64,000 nucleotides of DNA from Acinetobacter sp. C32I (GCF_023702715.1 NZ_CP098480.1:2666001-2730000); one strand, 5' to 3'. Counted from the stretch's first letter, positions 25,611 through 37,598 are shown. The notes: generated from the letters alone by a model not told the origin. A program made the numbers and translations.

Positions 25611-25643
25611 AAAAAAAGACTGGCAAACTGCCAGTCTTTTTTT
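25611..25643 (-). terminator. Strong terminator/attenuator after pilin 1
   Basis: A 15-bp perfect stem, AAAAAAAGACTGGCA/TGCCAGTCTTTTTTT, has a 3-nt loop. It sits between pilin 1 and its ligase gene. It would let pilin be made in large excess over the ligase. Confidence 0.88.
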
Positions 25644-25657
25644 ATACAACGCTGAGC

Positions 25658-26188
25658 TTAACGACACTCAGAAGGTGCATATTTTGCTGGTAAAGCATTA
25701 GTTGTAGGTGCACCGGTAACAAAGCCACGAGCTGTTGCTTGAGCTATTCCAGCAGTCATACAAGACCATTCAACCGAACCACTTTGACCGTCAGCCAATG
25801 CTGCTGCAGTACCTGTAGATTTAGTATACGGAGCCATAACCACTTCTTTTTGACGCGCATCTGTTGGCAAGCTGCTATCGTTAGATGTTGTAAGTGTGAT
25901 TGTTCCTGTAGTACTTGCTGCAGCAATCTGTTTTAAGTATTTGCTCACATTAGTTGCGCCGCCTTGTGCAACTGAGTTTGCAGCTGATGCAACACCTACC
26001 ATACCGTTAGTTTGGAAACCTTCTGAAATTGCAGATTTCGCAGATGCGCCCGCAGCAATTACTTCAGAAATTTTCGCACGTACCGTATAGTCTTGATATG
26101 CAGGAATCGCAACTGCCGCCAAGATACCGATAATCGCGACAACGATCATCAATTCGATAAGAGTAAAACCCTTTTGCATTGATTTCAT
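25658..26188 (-). CDS. pilA: Major type IV pilin, pilin 1 (PilA/ComP-like)
   Basis: A 176-residue prepilin. Leader MKSMQKG, then [40 protein letters not shown], the most consensus-like pilin of the window. A C-terminal disulfide pair (EWSCMT and APSECR) is present. GGAG lies seven bases before the ATG at 26188. A sigma-54-type promoter lies upstream and a strong terminator directly downstream, the usual arrangement for an abundant pilus subunit. In A. baylyi the corresponding gene is comP, needed for transformation. There is no C-terminal Ser, so if glycosylated the site must be internal. Confidence 0.9.
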   Translation of the reverse strand: MKSMQKGFTLIELMIVVAIIGILAAVAIPAYQDYTVRAKISEVIAAGASAKSAISEGFQTNGMVGVASAANSVAQGGATNVSKYLKQIAAASTTGTITLTTSNDSSLPTDARQKEVVMAPYTKSTGTAAALADGQSGSVEWSCMTAGIAQATARGFVTGAPTTNALPAKYAPSECR

Positions 26189-26601
26189 AACATTTCTCCA
26201 ATGGATATTTTTTTATAAGCTTTTTTCAGCTATTTAGTAATTAGCATGTTTTATGCCAGTCCTTAGCTTAGCTAATTTTAACCTAAAAAAACAGGGACTT
26301 AAAAAAAATTCATATTGAATAAAATCAGAGCAATTCGGACACTTTAAGAAAAAAAATGACAAATAACGTCATCTTTACTGCTTAATTCTTCATTTTTTTT
26401 GCTAACGAATTTGACTACTTTCTACTTGTATGTAAATTGAGCGACTCAATTCACATAAAATTTATTAATATTTTTTTTACCGCTTATCAGAAGATATTTG
26501 GAACAATCAACCGATAATAAATTTAATGTACAGAACATTCTGCACATTAATTGATTTTAGTCAAAACAACAAGCCCCATTTTAAAATGGCAAGATCGCGT
26601 T
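26189..26601. other. Intergenic region upstream of pilin 1
   Basis: This 413-bp AT-rich stretch contains the sigma-54 promoter of pilin 1 and enough room for PilR-type upstream sites. A palindrome CCATTTTAAAATGG (26576-26589) follows the stop of the TPM-domain gene but has no U-run. No gene is seen. Confidence 0.5.
26241..26260 (-). promoter_or_regulatory. Sigma-54 promoter of pilin 1
   Basis: Reading the minus strand: TGGCATAAAACATGCT. GG and GC elements are separated by exactly 10 nt, fitting the -24/-12 consensus TGGCAC-N5-TTGCA. The expected transcript start is about 44 nt before the pilin ATG. In gammaproteobacteria pilA is classically driven by RpoN with PilS/PilR. Confidence 0.72.
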
Positions 26602-27162
26602 TTAATTTAAAATAATCGGCTCATTGGGTAATTCATTTTGGTCATCAAGCTCAGTTTTCACATAATACTGATCCAACACTTGCCCAATTTCCGCAACCCC
26701 ATTATTCACAGCGTGTAGATACTGCTTTTGGGCCAATTGCAGCACGATACGCTGACAAATTTCACTCCATGTTTCACTCGGCGTGGCATTTTTTAAACCA
26801 CGATCAATTACAATTTCAACTTTGCGCTCGCACAGATTGAGATAGAGCAATACACCACTATTCAATTCGGTGTCCCAAACACCCAGTTCAGCAAACAGTT
26901 GTTGCGCACGTAAACGGGTATTTTGATGATAGGCTTGCGAACAGGGGATATGTCCTTCGACCACCACTTGAATCTCACCGACATGGCCCTTTTCCGCTTG
27001 CTGTACCGCTTTGGCTATCTCGGATCGATCTTGCTTACTAAAATAACGATGTGCGGAAGAGACGTAGAGAAAGTGCTTAAACCAACGTTTTAAACTCGGT
27101 TGTACCTGATCATCCAATTTAGGTTGGGTAATAATCTGTGTTGTATCTGTCTTGGTTACCAT
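26602..27162 (-). CDS. TPM-domain protein, cytoplasmic type
   Basis: A 186-residue protein without a signal peptide. Residues about 40-165 resemble a TPM domain (TLP18.3/Psb32/MOLO-1): GEIQVVVEG, RLRAQQLFAELGVWDTELNSGVLLYL, KVEIVIDRGL. Its start overlaps the stop of the preceding TPM gene by seven bases (ATGGTAA), so they are translated together. LemA plus two TPM proteins is a widespread arrangement. The biochemical function of the group is not established and a role in envelope maintenance is only a guess. Confidence 0.75.
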   Translation of the reverse strand: MVTKTDTTQIITQPKLDDQVQPSLKRWFKHFLYVSSAHRYFSKQDRSEIAKAVQQAEKGHVGEIQVVVEGHIPCSQAYHQNTRLRAQQLFAELGVWDTELNSGVLLYLNLCERKVEIVIDRGLKNATPSETWSEICQRIVLQLAQKQYLHAVNNGVAEIGQVLDQYYVKTELDDQNELPNEPIILN

Positions 27163-28214
27163 GAGCCTGATGCTCCTCCCCCGCCAAAGCTACCGCCACC
27201 GCCACTATAACCACCGCCACTGCCACCGCCAAAACCACCGCTTCCACCGCCGCGACCACCACCCGATAGAAAGGCTTGGAAAATCAGTTGTGCCAACGAG
27301 GTGATCAATAAAAAGAAAATTCCGACACCGAGCAATAAGCTCATGACCAGACCTGCACCATTGACGAGACCAGCAACGGTTGCAGCCACAGCTGCAGTGG
27401 AGGCACTTAAACGATTACCGACAATAAATGAACCGACCACACCCGAAATCAAGATAAATAAGGCCATAGTCAAAGTATTGTCTTTGGCTTGCTGCGCTTG
27501 GATTGCTTGCTCGTGCCGATCTTTCAACTCTTGTGCGGCTTGCTGTGCAATCTCAGGGTCTAAATTGACGATACGGCTAATCTCATCCAAACCTGCTGCA
27601 ATGCCTTGAGCATACTGCCCCTGTTTAAAATAGGGGGTGATTTGATTGCGGATAATCCGACTCAGCACCACATCAGGCAATACACCTTCCAGGCCATAAC
27701 CCGTCAAGATTTGAATATTACGATCATTCACCGCAATTGCCATCAATAAACCATTATCGCGTTTGGCTGAGCCTAATTGCCACTTTTCACCTGCACGTAA
27801 GGCAAAATCAAAAATGGCTTCCTGCCCAGTGGTCGGTACGATAATCACCCCGATTTGCGCTTTGCCTTGCTGATACAGACCCAAAATTTTCTGGTTGAGC
27901 TGTTGCATTTCGGCATCACTCAACACTTTGGCCTGATCAATCACAGGTTGGTTTAAAGTCGGCAAACCACGAATCGATTCACCCTCAGCCATGTCATTAG
28001 CAACTTTAGGCAATACAGGTGTTTCAGTATTCGAAGCTACAGGCTTATTCTTTTGCTGTTCCTGAATAATTTTACCTGCAACCACCAGATCACTTTGATC
28101 GGTTGCGGTCGCAACTTCAGCCCAAACCGTATGCTGGAAAAGCAGTGTCGCAAAAACGATGCTTAAAACAGGCAAAATTCGCTGTTTTAAGTGCTGCTTA
28201 AACAGGTTCAACAT
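27156..28214 (-). CDS. YgcG-type TPM-domain membrane protein with Gly-rich tail
   Basis: A 352-residue protein. The ATG at 28214 has GAGG nine bases upstream; a GTG five codons earlier is in frame. The signal-peptide-like segment ends near TVWAE. The TPM domain (about 95-225) contains LNQPVIDQAKVLSD, VPTTGQEAIFDFALR, DNGLLMAIAVNDRNIQILTGYGLEGVLPD. One or two transmembrane helices (about 245-315) precede a C-terminal tail made almost only of Gly and Ser and ending in SGSW, typical of this family. Preceded by lemA at 36 bp and overlapping the second TPM gene. Confidence 0.85.
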   Translation of the reverse strand: MLNLFKQHLKQRILPVLSIVFATLLFQHTVWAEVATATDQSDLVVAGKIIQEQQKNKPVASNTETPVLPKVANDMAEGESIRGLPTLNQPVIDQAKVLSDAEMQQLNQKILGLYQQGKAQIGVIIVPTTGQEAIFDFALRAGEKWQLGSAKRDNGLLMAIAVNDRNIQILTGYGLEGVLPDVVLSRIIRNQITPYFKQGQYAQGIAAGLDEISRIVNLDPEIAQQAAQELKDRHEQAIQAQQAKDNTLTMALFILISGVVGSFIVGNRLSASTAAVAATVAGLVNGAGLVMSLLLGVGIFFLLITSLAQLIFQAFLSGGGRGGGSGGFGGGSGGGYSGGGGSFGGGGASGSW

Positions 28215-28250
28215 ACGGCGACTCCTCACAGTTCAAAATAATTTCAAAGA

Positions 28251-28841
28251 TTAATTAAATGAAACTGTCGGTGCTTGCTGTGCAGATTGTTCCGCCTTGA
28301 AGTTTTCTTTGGTTTTCATGCCAATCACTTTAGCCGTCATCACTTGCGGGAATTGACGTACATAAGCGTTGTAATCTTGAACTGTGGTGATATAGCGGTT
28401 ACGCGCAACCGCAATGCGGTTTTCAGTGCCTTCAAGCTGTGCCTGTAAGTCACGGAACTGCTCATTGGCTTTCAAATCTGGATAGTTTTCTGAAACCGCA
28501 ATCAAACGGGACAATGCACCCGTCAATTGGCTTTGTGCTTGTTGGTATTTCTCGAATAATGCAGGATCTTCCAACACTTCTTTATCGACTTTTAAGCCTG
28601 CCACATTCGAACGTGCTTGAGTGACTTCAACCAACACTTGCTCTTCATGTTTGGCATAGCCTTTCACCACATTGACCAAATTCGGTACCAGATCGGCACG
28701 GCGTTGATATTGGTTCTGCACTTCAGACCAAGATGCATTCACCGCTTCGTCTTTGACCTGCAAAGTATTATAACCACAACCGGTAAATAACAAGGTGCTT
28801 GCCAATACGGTTGCCAGTGCAGTTTGTTTGATGATTTTCAT
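28251..28841 (-). CDS. lemA: LemA family lipoprotein
   Basis: A 196-residue protein. The N-terminal signal ends in a lipobox (LLFTGCGYNTLQ), so it is probably a lipoprotein. The LemA core follows: VNASWSEVQNQYQRRADLVPNLVNVVKGYA, SRLIAVSENYPDLKANE, ENRIAVARNRYI. It is first in a three-gene group with two TPM-domain proteins. The function of LemA is unsettled; the family is linked to membrane and cell-surface processes. Confidence 0.9.
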   Translation of the reverse strand: MKIIKQTALATVLASTLLFTGCGYNTLQVKDEAVNASWSEVQNQYQRRADLVPNLVNVVKGYAKHEEQVLVEVTQARSNVAGLKVDKEVLEDPALFEKYQQAQSQLTGALSRLIAVSENYPDLKANEQFRDLQAQLEGTENRIAVARNRYITTVQDYNAYVRQFPQVMTAKVIGMKTKENFKAEQSAQQAPTVSFN

Positions 28842-28948
28842 AAAAATTTATCCTCAAGTTTTTCTTTATATTTTTGCGATAATTCATTGTAATGGGATTT
28901 TTTGTCAGCTGTGTAACATTTATTAAAGTTGATTTATCAGTATTTAAA

Positions 28949-28987
28949 TAAAAAAGGCATTACCCCAAGCAAGCTTGAAGTAATGCC
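28949..28987 (-). terminator. Terminator after the metal-dependent hydrolase-like gene
   Basis: GGCATTAC/GTAATGCC (28956-28963 and 28980-28987) with an inner CAAGC/GCTTG stem; on the minus strand it ends in a U-run. It closes the gene at 29022-29930. Confidence 0.8.
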
Positions 28988-29021
28988 GTGCTAAGCATAA
29001 ACGTTTAATTTTGAATTGAAA

Positions 29022-29930
29022 TTAACTATAGATTTTAGATGCTGTTTGTTCTTGAAAACTTGCCATCCCATATTCATCGGCCATACGCGCTTTCCAGTAA
29101 TTCACCAAGCTCGTATAGTCATGTTTGGCAGGATGAAAATCCGCTTGATAATACGATAAATATTCAGGAATCAACTGCAATAACATTTTACTCAGCAAGT
29201 ACATGCCAAATAGATTGCCACCGAGTTTCGGTAAGCTTTTCCACTTATCTTGCCAGATTAAACGTGTGGTGGCATAAAAAGTCAGGCTAGCAAAGCCTGT
29301 GGTCACACTGCGCATAAGCAAACGGCGAATACGGTCATCACCATAGACTTCTTGGTAGACATCAAAAGCGACCGAACGATGCTCGATTTCTTCAATCGCA
29401 TGCCAGACCCACAACTTCATCGCATCCTCATCTAGTGTACTGAGAATTTCTGGATGTTTGAGAATATAGCCACCTAACATCGCGGTAAAATGCTCAAAGG
29501 CACAGGTCAAAGCCAGTTGTAGTTTCGGATGAATATTGCGCAACATATCATCCCGTTTCGCCAACCATGCCTGAAACCGATCAAGATTATAATCGTCACG
29601 TCGCCAAGCATCATTAAACTCAGTATGTGCTTTGGAATGCATTGCCTCTTGCCCAATAAAAGCCGCAATCTGCGCCTGTAATTGTGGATCTTGCACTTTA
29701 TCGCGGACATTACGCACGCTATTCACAAAATACTGCTCTCCAATCGGAAATGTTGAAGACAGTGCCGTAAGTAAATGAGACATCACTGGAGAATTGGCAA
29801 AATAATGACGTTTGATTTTTTTTGGATTAAATTGCAAACGCCGTACAGTAATTCCCAATGCTTTGGGCCGGTTTAAATAAGTTTTTTCTACCTTCACATT
29901 TGCAAGAGCCATCTCAATTGCCTGCAGCAT
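29022..29930 (-). CDS. Metal-dependent hydrolase-like protein (PF10118 type)
   Basis: A 302-residue protein of the family annotated as predicted metal-dependent hydrolases with a ferritin-like fold. Putative metal ligands are visible: GQEAMHSKAHTEF, ALTCAFEHFTA and WHAIEEIEHRSVAFDVYQ, an E/ExxH arrangement resembling diiron carboxylate proteins. No signal peptide is seen. The substrate is unknown. The start is ambiguous: ATG at 29930 is close to AGGAA, and an ATG six codons later (MALANVKVEK) has a weak site. It stands alone with its own terminator. Confidence 0.75.
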   Translation of the reverse strand: MLQAIEMALANVKVEKTYLNRPKALGITVRRLQFNPKKIKRHYFANSPVMSHLLTALSSTFPIGEQYFVNSVRNVRDKVQDPQLQAQIAAFIGQEAMHSKAHTEFNDAWRRDDYNLDRFQAWLAKRDDMLRNIHPKLQLALTCAFEHFTAMLGGYILKHPEILSTLDEDAMKLWVWHAIEEIEHRSVAFDVYQEVYGDDRIRRLLMRSVTTGFASLTFYATTRLIWQDKWKSLPKLGGNLFGMYLLSKMLLQLIPEYLSYYQADFHPAKHDYTSLVNYWKARMADEYGMASFQEQTASKIYS

Positions 29931-30026
29931 TTCCTAGACTGAGTTCGAGTATTACGCTGGAAAAATGGCAAAGACAGGGCCAAAAAGCTTATAAAGTTTG
30001 CCAAAACTACCAAAATGATGACTGGT

Positions 30027-31436
30027 CTAGGCCGATGAAATCGGTGCGATACATTCTTCTGGTTTAATTTTTTTCAGGCTCAGCATGGCTGCAAGAAACA
30101 GTCCGCCCATAATTGCAACCACACTATGGAAAGCGAATAACTGGGCTTGCGCCATAGAATAATGCAGTGTTTCAACGGTCCATTGAATAATAAATGCTGT
30201 CAGGGTCCCCAATACTGCAATGCCAAAGGTCAGGCCAAGCTGCCTGAGCATATTTAATATTGCTGCGGCAAAGCTTGCATCTGCCTGCGATACCGAATGT
30301 AGACTCAAGGTACTGGAGCTCGGAACAATCAAGCCAATACCTGCCCCCATCATGCCACTTAAGCCAATAAATAGCAGATAAGATGAACTGCTCTGGAAGC
30401 TGATCATTGCGATTAACGCTGTTCCCGAAATGAGCAATCCCATTTTAAGTAACGGTAACACGCCATAGCTTTGCTGTAACCGACCAAAGCAAATGGAAAC
30501 CACCGCCTGCATCAGAAATTGTGGGGCAATCAGCCAACCCGTTTGGGCCGCACTTAAATGAACTTGTTCCTGATAAAACAGCGCAAAGACAAATAAGGAG
30601 CTATAGCCTGCAAATCCCAATAGAAAAGAGATCAGATTGAAATGTAAAAAAATGCGGTTATGGAATAAATGTCGTGGAATCAGTGGATGCAACGTATGGT
30701 TTTGATGTCGAATAAAAATCAGCGCAAAAACTATCGAAAGCAGGAAACTAAAAACAATCAGATAACCCATATGCGCTTGCTGAACCATGATAATGCTATA
30801 GGTCAAGGTAGCAATCGCAATTACACTATAAATCAATCCCAAATAATCAAAACTGATTTTTTGCTGATATTGATCGTCGGCAATACCTTTCCAACCTAAA
30901 TATAACGCTAACATTCCAACAGGCAGGTTCAGCCAGAAAATACTTTGCCAACCCAAATAATGCACCATTAAACCACCCATCAGCGGTCCAATAATTAAGG
31001 CAAAGGCACTGAATGAACTCCAGTTGCCAATTTCTCGTGCCTTGCGATCGGCTTGGGTAAAATGATGCACGATGATGGCCAACGTTAGTGGAATCAGCAT
31101 CGCGCCTGCGACACCCTGAATCACCCGCCCAAGAATCAAGATTCCAAAATCAGGCGCTGCGGCACAAATCACCGAGCCAAAAATAAAGATCCCGACACCG
31201 ACTAACCATAAGCGTTTACGCCCCAACCATTGGCTTAAAGCCCCCACCGCCAACATCAAACTCGACATACTCAGCGCATAGCTATCAATCACCCACTGTA
31301 AATCGGCGAGATGACTATTGAACTGTGTCTGAATTGCAGCTAAAGCCAGATTGACACTGCTTAAATCCACCAAGCAAAGAAAGGTACTGGTATACAGTGC
31401 GGCAATTAACAGCCTGTCATTGAGTTTCGATGTCAT
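30027..31436 (-). CDS. MFS drug/solute exporter of DHA2 type
   Basis: A 469-residue inner-membrane protein with many transmembrane segments (probably 14). DHA-family signatures are present: YTSTFLCLVDLSSVNLAL, LQWVIDSYALSMSSLML, GRKRLW in the first cytoplasmic loop, and GRVIQGVAGAMLIPLTLA with GPLMGGLMVHYLGWQSIFWLNLPVG (antiporter motif region). The ATG at 31436 follows GGTGGA by seven bases. A Fur-like box is 29 bp upstream, so iron control is possible and the cargo might be a siderophore or another iron-linked compound. This is inference. No siderophore genes are in view. Confidence 0.82.
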   Translation of the reverse strand: MTSKLNDRLLIAALYTSTFLCLVDLSSVNLALAAIQTQFNSHLADLQWVIDSYALSMSSLMLAVGALSQWLGRKRLWLVGVGIFIFGSVICAAAPDFGILILGRVIQGVAGAMLIPLTLAIIVHHFTQADRKAREIGNWSSFSAFALIIGPLMGGLMVHYLGWQSIFWLNLPVGMLALYLGWKGIADDQYQQKISFDYLGLIYSVIAIATLTYSIIMVQQAHMGYLIVFSFLLSIVFALIFIRHQNHTLHPLIPRHLFHNRIFLHFNLISFLLGFAGYSSLFVFALFYQEQVHLSAAQTGWLIAPQFLMQAVVSICFGRLQQSYGVLPLLKMGLLISGTALIAMISFQSSSSYLLFIGLSGMMGAGIGLIVPSSSTLSLHSVSQADASFAAAILNMLRQLGLTFGIAVLGTLTAFIIQWTVETLHYSMAQAQLFAFHSVVAIMGGLFLAAMLSLKKIKPEECIAPISSA

Positions 31437-31464
31437 TATTTTATCCACCCAGCACAAACAAAAT

Positions 31465-31477
31465 GAGAATTATTATC
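31465..31477 (-). promoter_or_regulatory. Fur-box-like site upstream of MFS exporter
   Basis: GAGAAT-T-ATTATC differs from the 6-1-6 Fur pattern GATAAT-N-ATTATC at one position. It lies just upstream of the exporter start in the expected promoter zone. Confidence 0.6.
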
Positions 31478-31565
31478 ATCAATAGCATAGCAAGGTATTG
31501 ACTGCTTGTTAAAGTTTTTATTTTCTTAGTCCATAAAAGCAAATACCATCAACCATCGACAAAAT

Positions 31566-31596
31566 AAAAAAGCCCAAGCACGAGGCTTGGGCTTTT
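31566..31596 (-). terminator. Terminator after gltD
   Basis: Stem AAAAGCCCAAGC/GCTTGGGCTTTT (31568-31579 and 31585-31596) with a 5-nt loop and U-run on the minus strand. Confidence 0.9.
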
Positions 31597-31620
31597 AAAA
31601 CTTAAATACTGAAAGAAAGC

Positions 31621-33075
<1,455 letters not shown>

Positions 33076-33113
33076 TCACCGCTGCACCTGCCTATGTCTT
33101 TGCAGTCGTGGAA

Positions 33114-36100
33114 TTATTGTGGGTCAGCTTGGGTTGTTTTCAAAAGCGTTTGCAAATTAGCAGCTTTCGGTTTTACAAGCCAGAACTTACGACTATAGAA
33201 GTCGAACTCATTACGGATTTTGTAGGCCCAAGCACTACCTGTCTCTTGGATATGTTCATCCAGAATACGCAATAAGTTTTCTTTATGGTCTTCCATCGCT
33301 TCAGTCGAGATACGATTCAGATCAATCAGTTCATGGTTGTAGTAATCAACAAAGTCATTATCAAGGTCGAGAACATAGGCGAAACCACCTGTCATTCCCG
33401 CACCAAAGTTATGACCGACTTTACCCAATACTGTGACCACACCACCTGTCATATATTCACAACAGTGGTCGCCTGCACCTTCAATTACGGCAAAAGCGCC
33501 CGAGTTACGAACCGCAAAACGTTCACCCGCAGTTCCTGCTGCAAAGACTTTACCGCCCGTTGCACCATATAAGCAGGTATTACCAATGATCGCGGTATTT
33601 TGCGTTTGGAATGGTGAGCCTTTTGGTGGGAAGATCGATACGCGACCACCCGCCATGCCTTTACCGACATAGTCGTTGGCATCACCTTCCAGTTTGATAT
33701 GCAAACCACCCGCATTCCAGACACCAAGTGACTGTCCCGCAGTACCGACAAGATTCATCACCACTGGGCTGCTTTCCATACCCAAGTTGCCATAGCGACA
33801 TGCGATTTCACCTGAAATACGTGCACCAATCGAACGGTCACAGTTACCCACCGTGAAGTTGAATGAGCCGCCTTGGCCTGCTTCAATTGCTGGTAACATC
33901 TCTGCCACCATTTTCTCCGCCAAGACACCTTTATCAAATGGTGCATTGCCTTGAACTTGGCAATACTGTGCCTTGCCTTCTGCCGCAGGATGTGACGTCA
34001 ATAATGCACTGAGATCAAGATGCGCATGCTTGTCTGTTTCACCCGGTAAAACTTCAAGTAAGTCCACACGACCGATCAAGTCTTTTAGTGATGCAACACC
34101 CAGTGCCGCTAGCCATTCACGCGTTTCTTCTGCAATAAACTTGAAGAAGTTGATCAACATTTGTGGCTCGCCAATATAATGCTCTTGACGCAAATGATCT
34201 TGTTGCGTTGCCACACCTGTCGCACAGTTGTTTAAGTGACAGATACGCAGGTATTTACAACCCAGTGCAATCATTGGGGTTGAACCGAAACCAAAGCTCT
34301 CAGCACCTAAAATGGCTGCTTTGATTACGTCTAGACCGGTTTTCAAACCACCATCGGTTTGTACACGCACTTTGCCACGTAAGTCATTCACACGTAGCGC
34401 TTGATGCGCTTCGCTAAGACCCAGCTCCCATGGTGACCCCGCATGGTGAATCGATGACAATGGTGATGCAGCCGTACCACCGTCATAACCTGAAATGGTA
34501 ATGAAATCGGCATAGGCTTTTGCCACACCCGCAGCAATGGTACCAACACCCGGCTCAGACACCAGTTTGACCGAAACCATCGCTTGTGGGTTGACTTGTT
34601 TCAAGTCAAAGATTAATTGCGATAAATCTTCAATCGAGTAAATATCGTGATGCGGTGGTGGAGAAATCAGCGTTACGCCCGGCACTGAGTAACGTAAACG
34701 TGCAATTAAGCCATTCACTTTACCGCCTGGTAACTGACCACCCTCACCTGGTTTTGCGCCTTGCGCCACTTTAATCTGCAACACTTCAGCAGAGGTTAAG
34801 TACGCAGGAGTAACACCAAAACGACCTGATGCAATCTGTTTGATTTTCGAGTTACGGATGGTGCCATAACGCGCAGGATCTTCACCGCCCTCACCTGAGT
34901 TCGAGCGACCACCAATGGTGTTCATGGCAATTGCAATCGCTTCATGTGCTTCTGGTGATAATGCACCCAGTGACATACCCGCAGAGTCGAAACGTGGCAG
35001 AATATCTTCAATCGTTTCAACTTGATCCAAGGCAATTGAATCTGTGGTTTTGAGCTTAAATAAATCACGGATCGTTGCTACAGGACGGTTATTCACCAGC
35101 TCTGCATATTCTTTAAAGTCTTGGTATTGACCTGAACGCACCGCTTTATGCAGTGAGTTAATCACATCTGGGTTGAACGCGTGATACTCTTTACCAAATA
35201 CGAATTTAAGCAAACCACCTTGATCAATCGGCTTACGATTTTGCCAAGCTGTGCTTGCCAATTTTTTCTGATCATTTTCAAGGTCAGCGAAAGTCGCCCC
35301 TTGAATACGGCTTGGTACGCCAAGGAAGCATTTATCGACCACTTCTGAAGATAAACCGACTGCTTCAAATAATTGACCACCACGATAAGACGCAACGGTC
35401 GAGATTCCCATCTTAGAAAGAACTTTGAGTAAGCCTTTCTCAATCCCTTTACGGAAGTTGGCTTGTGCATGGATCGGGTCACCCAATAACTCGCCTTTCG
35501 CAACCAAGTCATTGATCACATCATAAGCCAAGTATGGATACACCGCAGTCGCACCGAAGCCTAACAAGACTGCAAATTGGTGTGGATCACGGGCAAAACC
35601 AGTTTCAACTAAAATGTTTGCATCGGTACGCAAACCAGTTTTAATTAAATGGTGATGCACAGCGCCTGTTGCCAATGCAGAGTTTGCAGGCAAGAAACCT
35701 TCACGCAAGTTCTTATCGGTGAGCACAATCAGTGTTTTACCATCACGAACGGCTTGAGCTGCTTCTTCACAGATGCGTGCAATTGCCGCTTGCAGACCTT
35801 CAGCTTCTGCATAGTTCAGATCGATATCAACAACGCCATAGCCTTCACGTTCTTTTTCAACATCACGAAGCTGCTGCATTTTCGAATTTGACAATACAGG
35901 GCTTGAAATGATGATACGGTCCGCATGTTCTGGGCCTTGCTCAAACACGTTCTGTTCACGACCCAAACAGGTTTCCAACGACATTACGATTGATTCACGT
36001 AATGGATCGATCGGAGGATTGGTCACTTGCGCAAACTGTTGACGGAAATAGTCAGACACATGGCGAACTTGGCGGGACAATACTGCCATTGGCGTATCAT

Positions 36101-37598
36101 CACCCATCGAGCCTACTGCTTCCTGACCACTTTCTGCAATTGGACGCAATAACTGGTCGCGCTCTTCAAATGTCACCATAAACATTTTTTGCGCAGCTTT
36201 TAATGCATCACCTGTTAAGCCTTGATCAAGCAACTGCTCTTCAAGCTGTGGATTGGCTTGTAAACGGATGGCGTGATCACGCAACCATTCACGGTATGGA
36301 CGCATATTTTTCAGATGGTTGCTGACATCTTTGGTATCCAACACTTTGCCAGTCAAAGTATCAATCACTAAAATTTGACCTGGACCCACACGACCTTTAG
36401 ACACCACATCTTCAGGTTCATAGCCCCACACACCAATTTCTGATGCAAGCGTGATGTAATCATTCTTGGTGATCACCCAACGCGCTGGACGTAAGCCATT
36501 ACGGTCAAGCATACAGATTGCATGACGACCGTCTTGAATCACCAGACCCGCTGGACCATCCCACGCTTCCATATGCTTCGAGTTAAATTCATAGAAAGCA
36601 CGTAAGTCAGCGTCTAAAGTTTCAACGTTTTGCCATGCTGGCGGAACCAGCATACGGAGTGCACGGAACAGGTCCATACCACCACCAACCAAGATTTCAA
36701 GCATGTTATCTAAGCTTGAAGAATCCGAACCAGTACGGTTCACAATTGGATTTAACTCAGTTAAACCTGGAAGTAATGGGTTTTCAAATTTTGGCGTACG
36801 TGCCAATGCCCAGTTACGGTTGGCAGTAATGGTATTGATTTCACCATTGTGCGCCAAATAACGGAACGGCTGTGCCAACGGCCAACGTGGTAAGGTATTG
36901 GTCGAGAAACGTTGGTGGAATACCACAATATGTGAGGTTAAACGTGCATCCGCCAAATCGGTATAGAAGTCAGCAATCGCAGCTGGCATCATCAAACCTT
37001 TATAGCTGATCACCGTTGTCGCCAACGTAGTCACATAGAAAAGCGGATCATTTTGTAATTGTTGTTCTGCACGACGACGAGCTAAGAAGAGCTTACGGTT
37101 AAACTCAACCTCAGTTAAACCCATCGGGCAGTTCACGAGAATTTGTTCAAATGCAGGTAAGGATTGTAGTGCAATCTCACCCAAGGCATCATTATTTGTA
37201 GGTACAACACGCCATGCTGCAACAGTTAAACCTTCAGCAGCAATTTCTTTATTTAAAATATTTTTGGCATTTTGCGCTAAAGCAGGATCGATGTTTAGGA
37301 ATACAGTTCCTGCAGCAAAAATCTCAGTCAGGTTACTGCCTAATTTCTGTGCTTCTTCACGGAAAAATTGTTTCGGCATCGCCAATAACAATCCGCAACC
37401 ATCTCCTGTCTTACCATCCGCGGCAATACCACCACGGTGCGTCATGCAACTTAAACTGTGAATCGCAGTTTCGACCAGATGATGGCTTGAGTCACCCTTC
37501 ATATGGGCAATCAGACCAAAACCACAGTTATCCTTAAACTCGTCAGGCTGATATAAACCTTGAGCGGGAGCTACAGTATTAGGCGATGGCATGTGCAT
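33114..37598 (-). CDS. gltB: Glutamate synthase (NADPH) large subunit
   Basis: Forms two glutamates from glutamine and 2-oxoglutarate. The ATG at 37598 is preferred (AGGG six bases upstream). The 1494-residue protein has a 24-residue propeptide before the catalytic Cys25 ([10 protein letters not shown]), which becomes N-terminal after processing. An N-terminal amidotransferase domain, a central domain, an FMN-binding synthase domain ([28 protein letters not shown]) with Fe-S cysteines ([13 protein letters not shown]), and the GXGXG repeats ([26 protein letters not shown]) follow in order. Thirteen upstream codons are in frame but lack a ribosome site. Confidence 0.96.
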   Translation of the reverse strand: MHMPSPNTVAPAQGLYQPDEFKDNCGFGLIAHMKGDSSHHLVETAIHSLSCMTHRGGIAADGKTGDGCGLLLAMPKQFFREEAQKLGSNLTEIFAAGTVFLNIDPALAQNAKNILNKEIAAEGLTVAAWRVVPTNNDALGEIALQSLPAFEQILVNCPMGLTEVEFNRKLFLARRRAEQQLQNDPLFYVTTLATTVISYKGLMMPAAIADFYTDLADARLTSHIVVFHQRFSTNTLPRWPLAQPFRYLAHNGEINTITANRNWALARTPKFENPLLPGLTELNPIVNRTGSDSSSLDNMLEILVGGGMDLFRALRMLVPPAWQNVETLDADLRAFYEFNSKHMEAWDGPAGLVIQDGRHAICMLDRNGLRPARWVITKNDYITLASEIGVWGYEPEDVVSKGRVGPGQILVIDTLTGKVLDTKDVSNHLKNMRPYREWLRDHAIRLQANPQLEEQLLDQGLTGDALKAAQKMFMVTFEERDQLLRPIAESGQEAVGSMGDDTPMAVLSRQVRHVSDYFRQQFAQVTNPPIDPLRESIVMSLETCLGREQNVFEQGPEHADRIIISSPVLSNSKMQQLRDVEKEREGYGVVDIDLNYAEAEGLQAAIARICEEAAQAVRDGKTLIVLTDKNLREGFLPANSALATGAVHHHLIKTGLRTDANILVETGFARDPHQFAVLLGFGATAVYPYLAYDVINDLVAKGELLGDPIHAQANFRKGIEKGLLKVLSKMGISTVASYRGGQLFEAVGLSSEVVDKCFLGVPSRIQGATFADLENDQKKLASTAWQNRKPIDQGGLLKFVFGKEYHAFNPDVINSLHKAVRSGQYQDFKEYAELVNNRPVATIRDLFKLKTTDSIALDQVETIEDILPRFDSAGMSLGALSPEAHEAIAIAMNTIGGRSNSGEGGEDPARYGTIRNSKIKQIASGRFGVTPAYLTSAEVLQIKVAQGAKPGEGGQLPGGKVNGLIARLRYSVPGVTLISPPPHHDIYSIEDLSQLIFDLKQVNPQAMVSVKLVSEPGVGTIAAGVAKAYADFITISGYDGGTAASPLSSIHHAGSPWELGLSEAHQALRVNDLRGKVRVQTDGGLKTGLDVIKAAILGAESFGFGSTPMIALGCKYLRICHLNNCATGVATQQDHLRQEHYIGEPQMLINFFKFIAEETREWLAALGVASLKDLIGRVDLLEVLPGETDKHAHLDLSALLTSHPAAEGKAQYCQVQGNAPFDKGVLAEKMVAEMLPAIEAGQGGSFNFTVGNCDRSIGARISGEIACRYGNLGMESSPVVMNLVGTAGQSLGVWNAGGLHIKLEGDANDYVGKGMAGGRVSIFPPKGSPFQTQNTAIIGNTCLYGATGGKVFAAGTAGERFAVRNSGAFAVIEGAGDHCCEYMTGGVVTVLGKVGHNFGAGMTGGFAYVLDLDNDFVDYYNHELIDLNRISTEAMEDHKENLLRILDEHIQETGSAWAYKIRNEFDFYSRKFWLVKPKAANLQTLLKTTQADPQ

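Noticed and set aside
26576..26589. Palindrome CCATTTTAAAATGG as terminator of the TPM gene
   Set aside because: AT-rich stem without a U-run on the minus strand; too weak to call.
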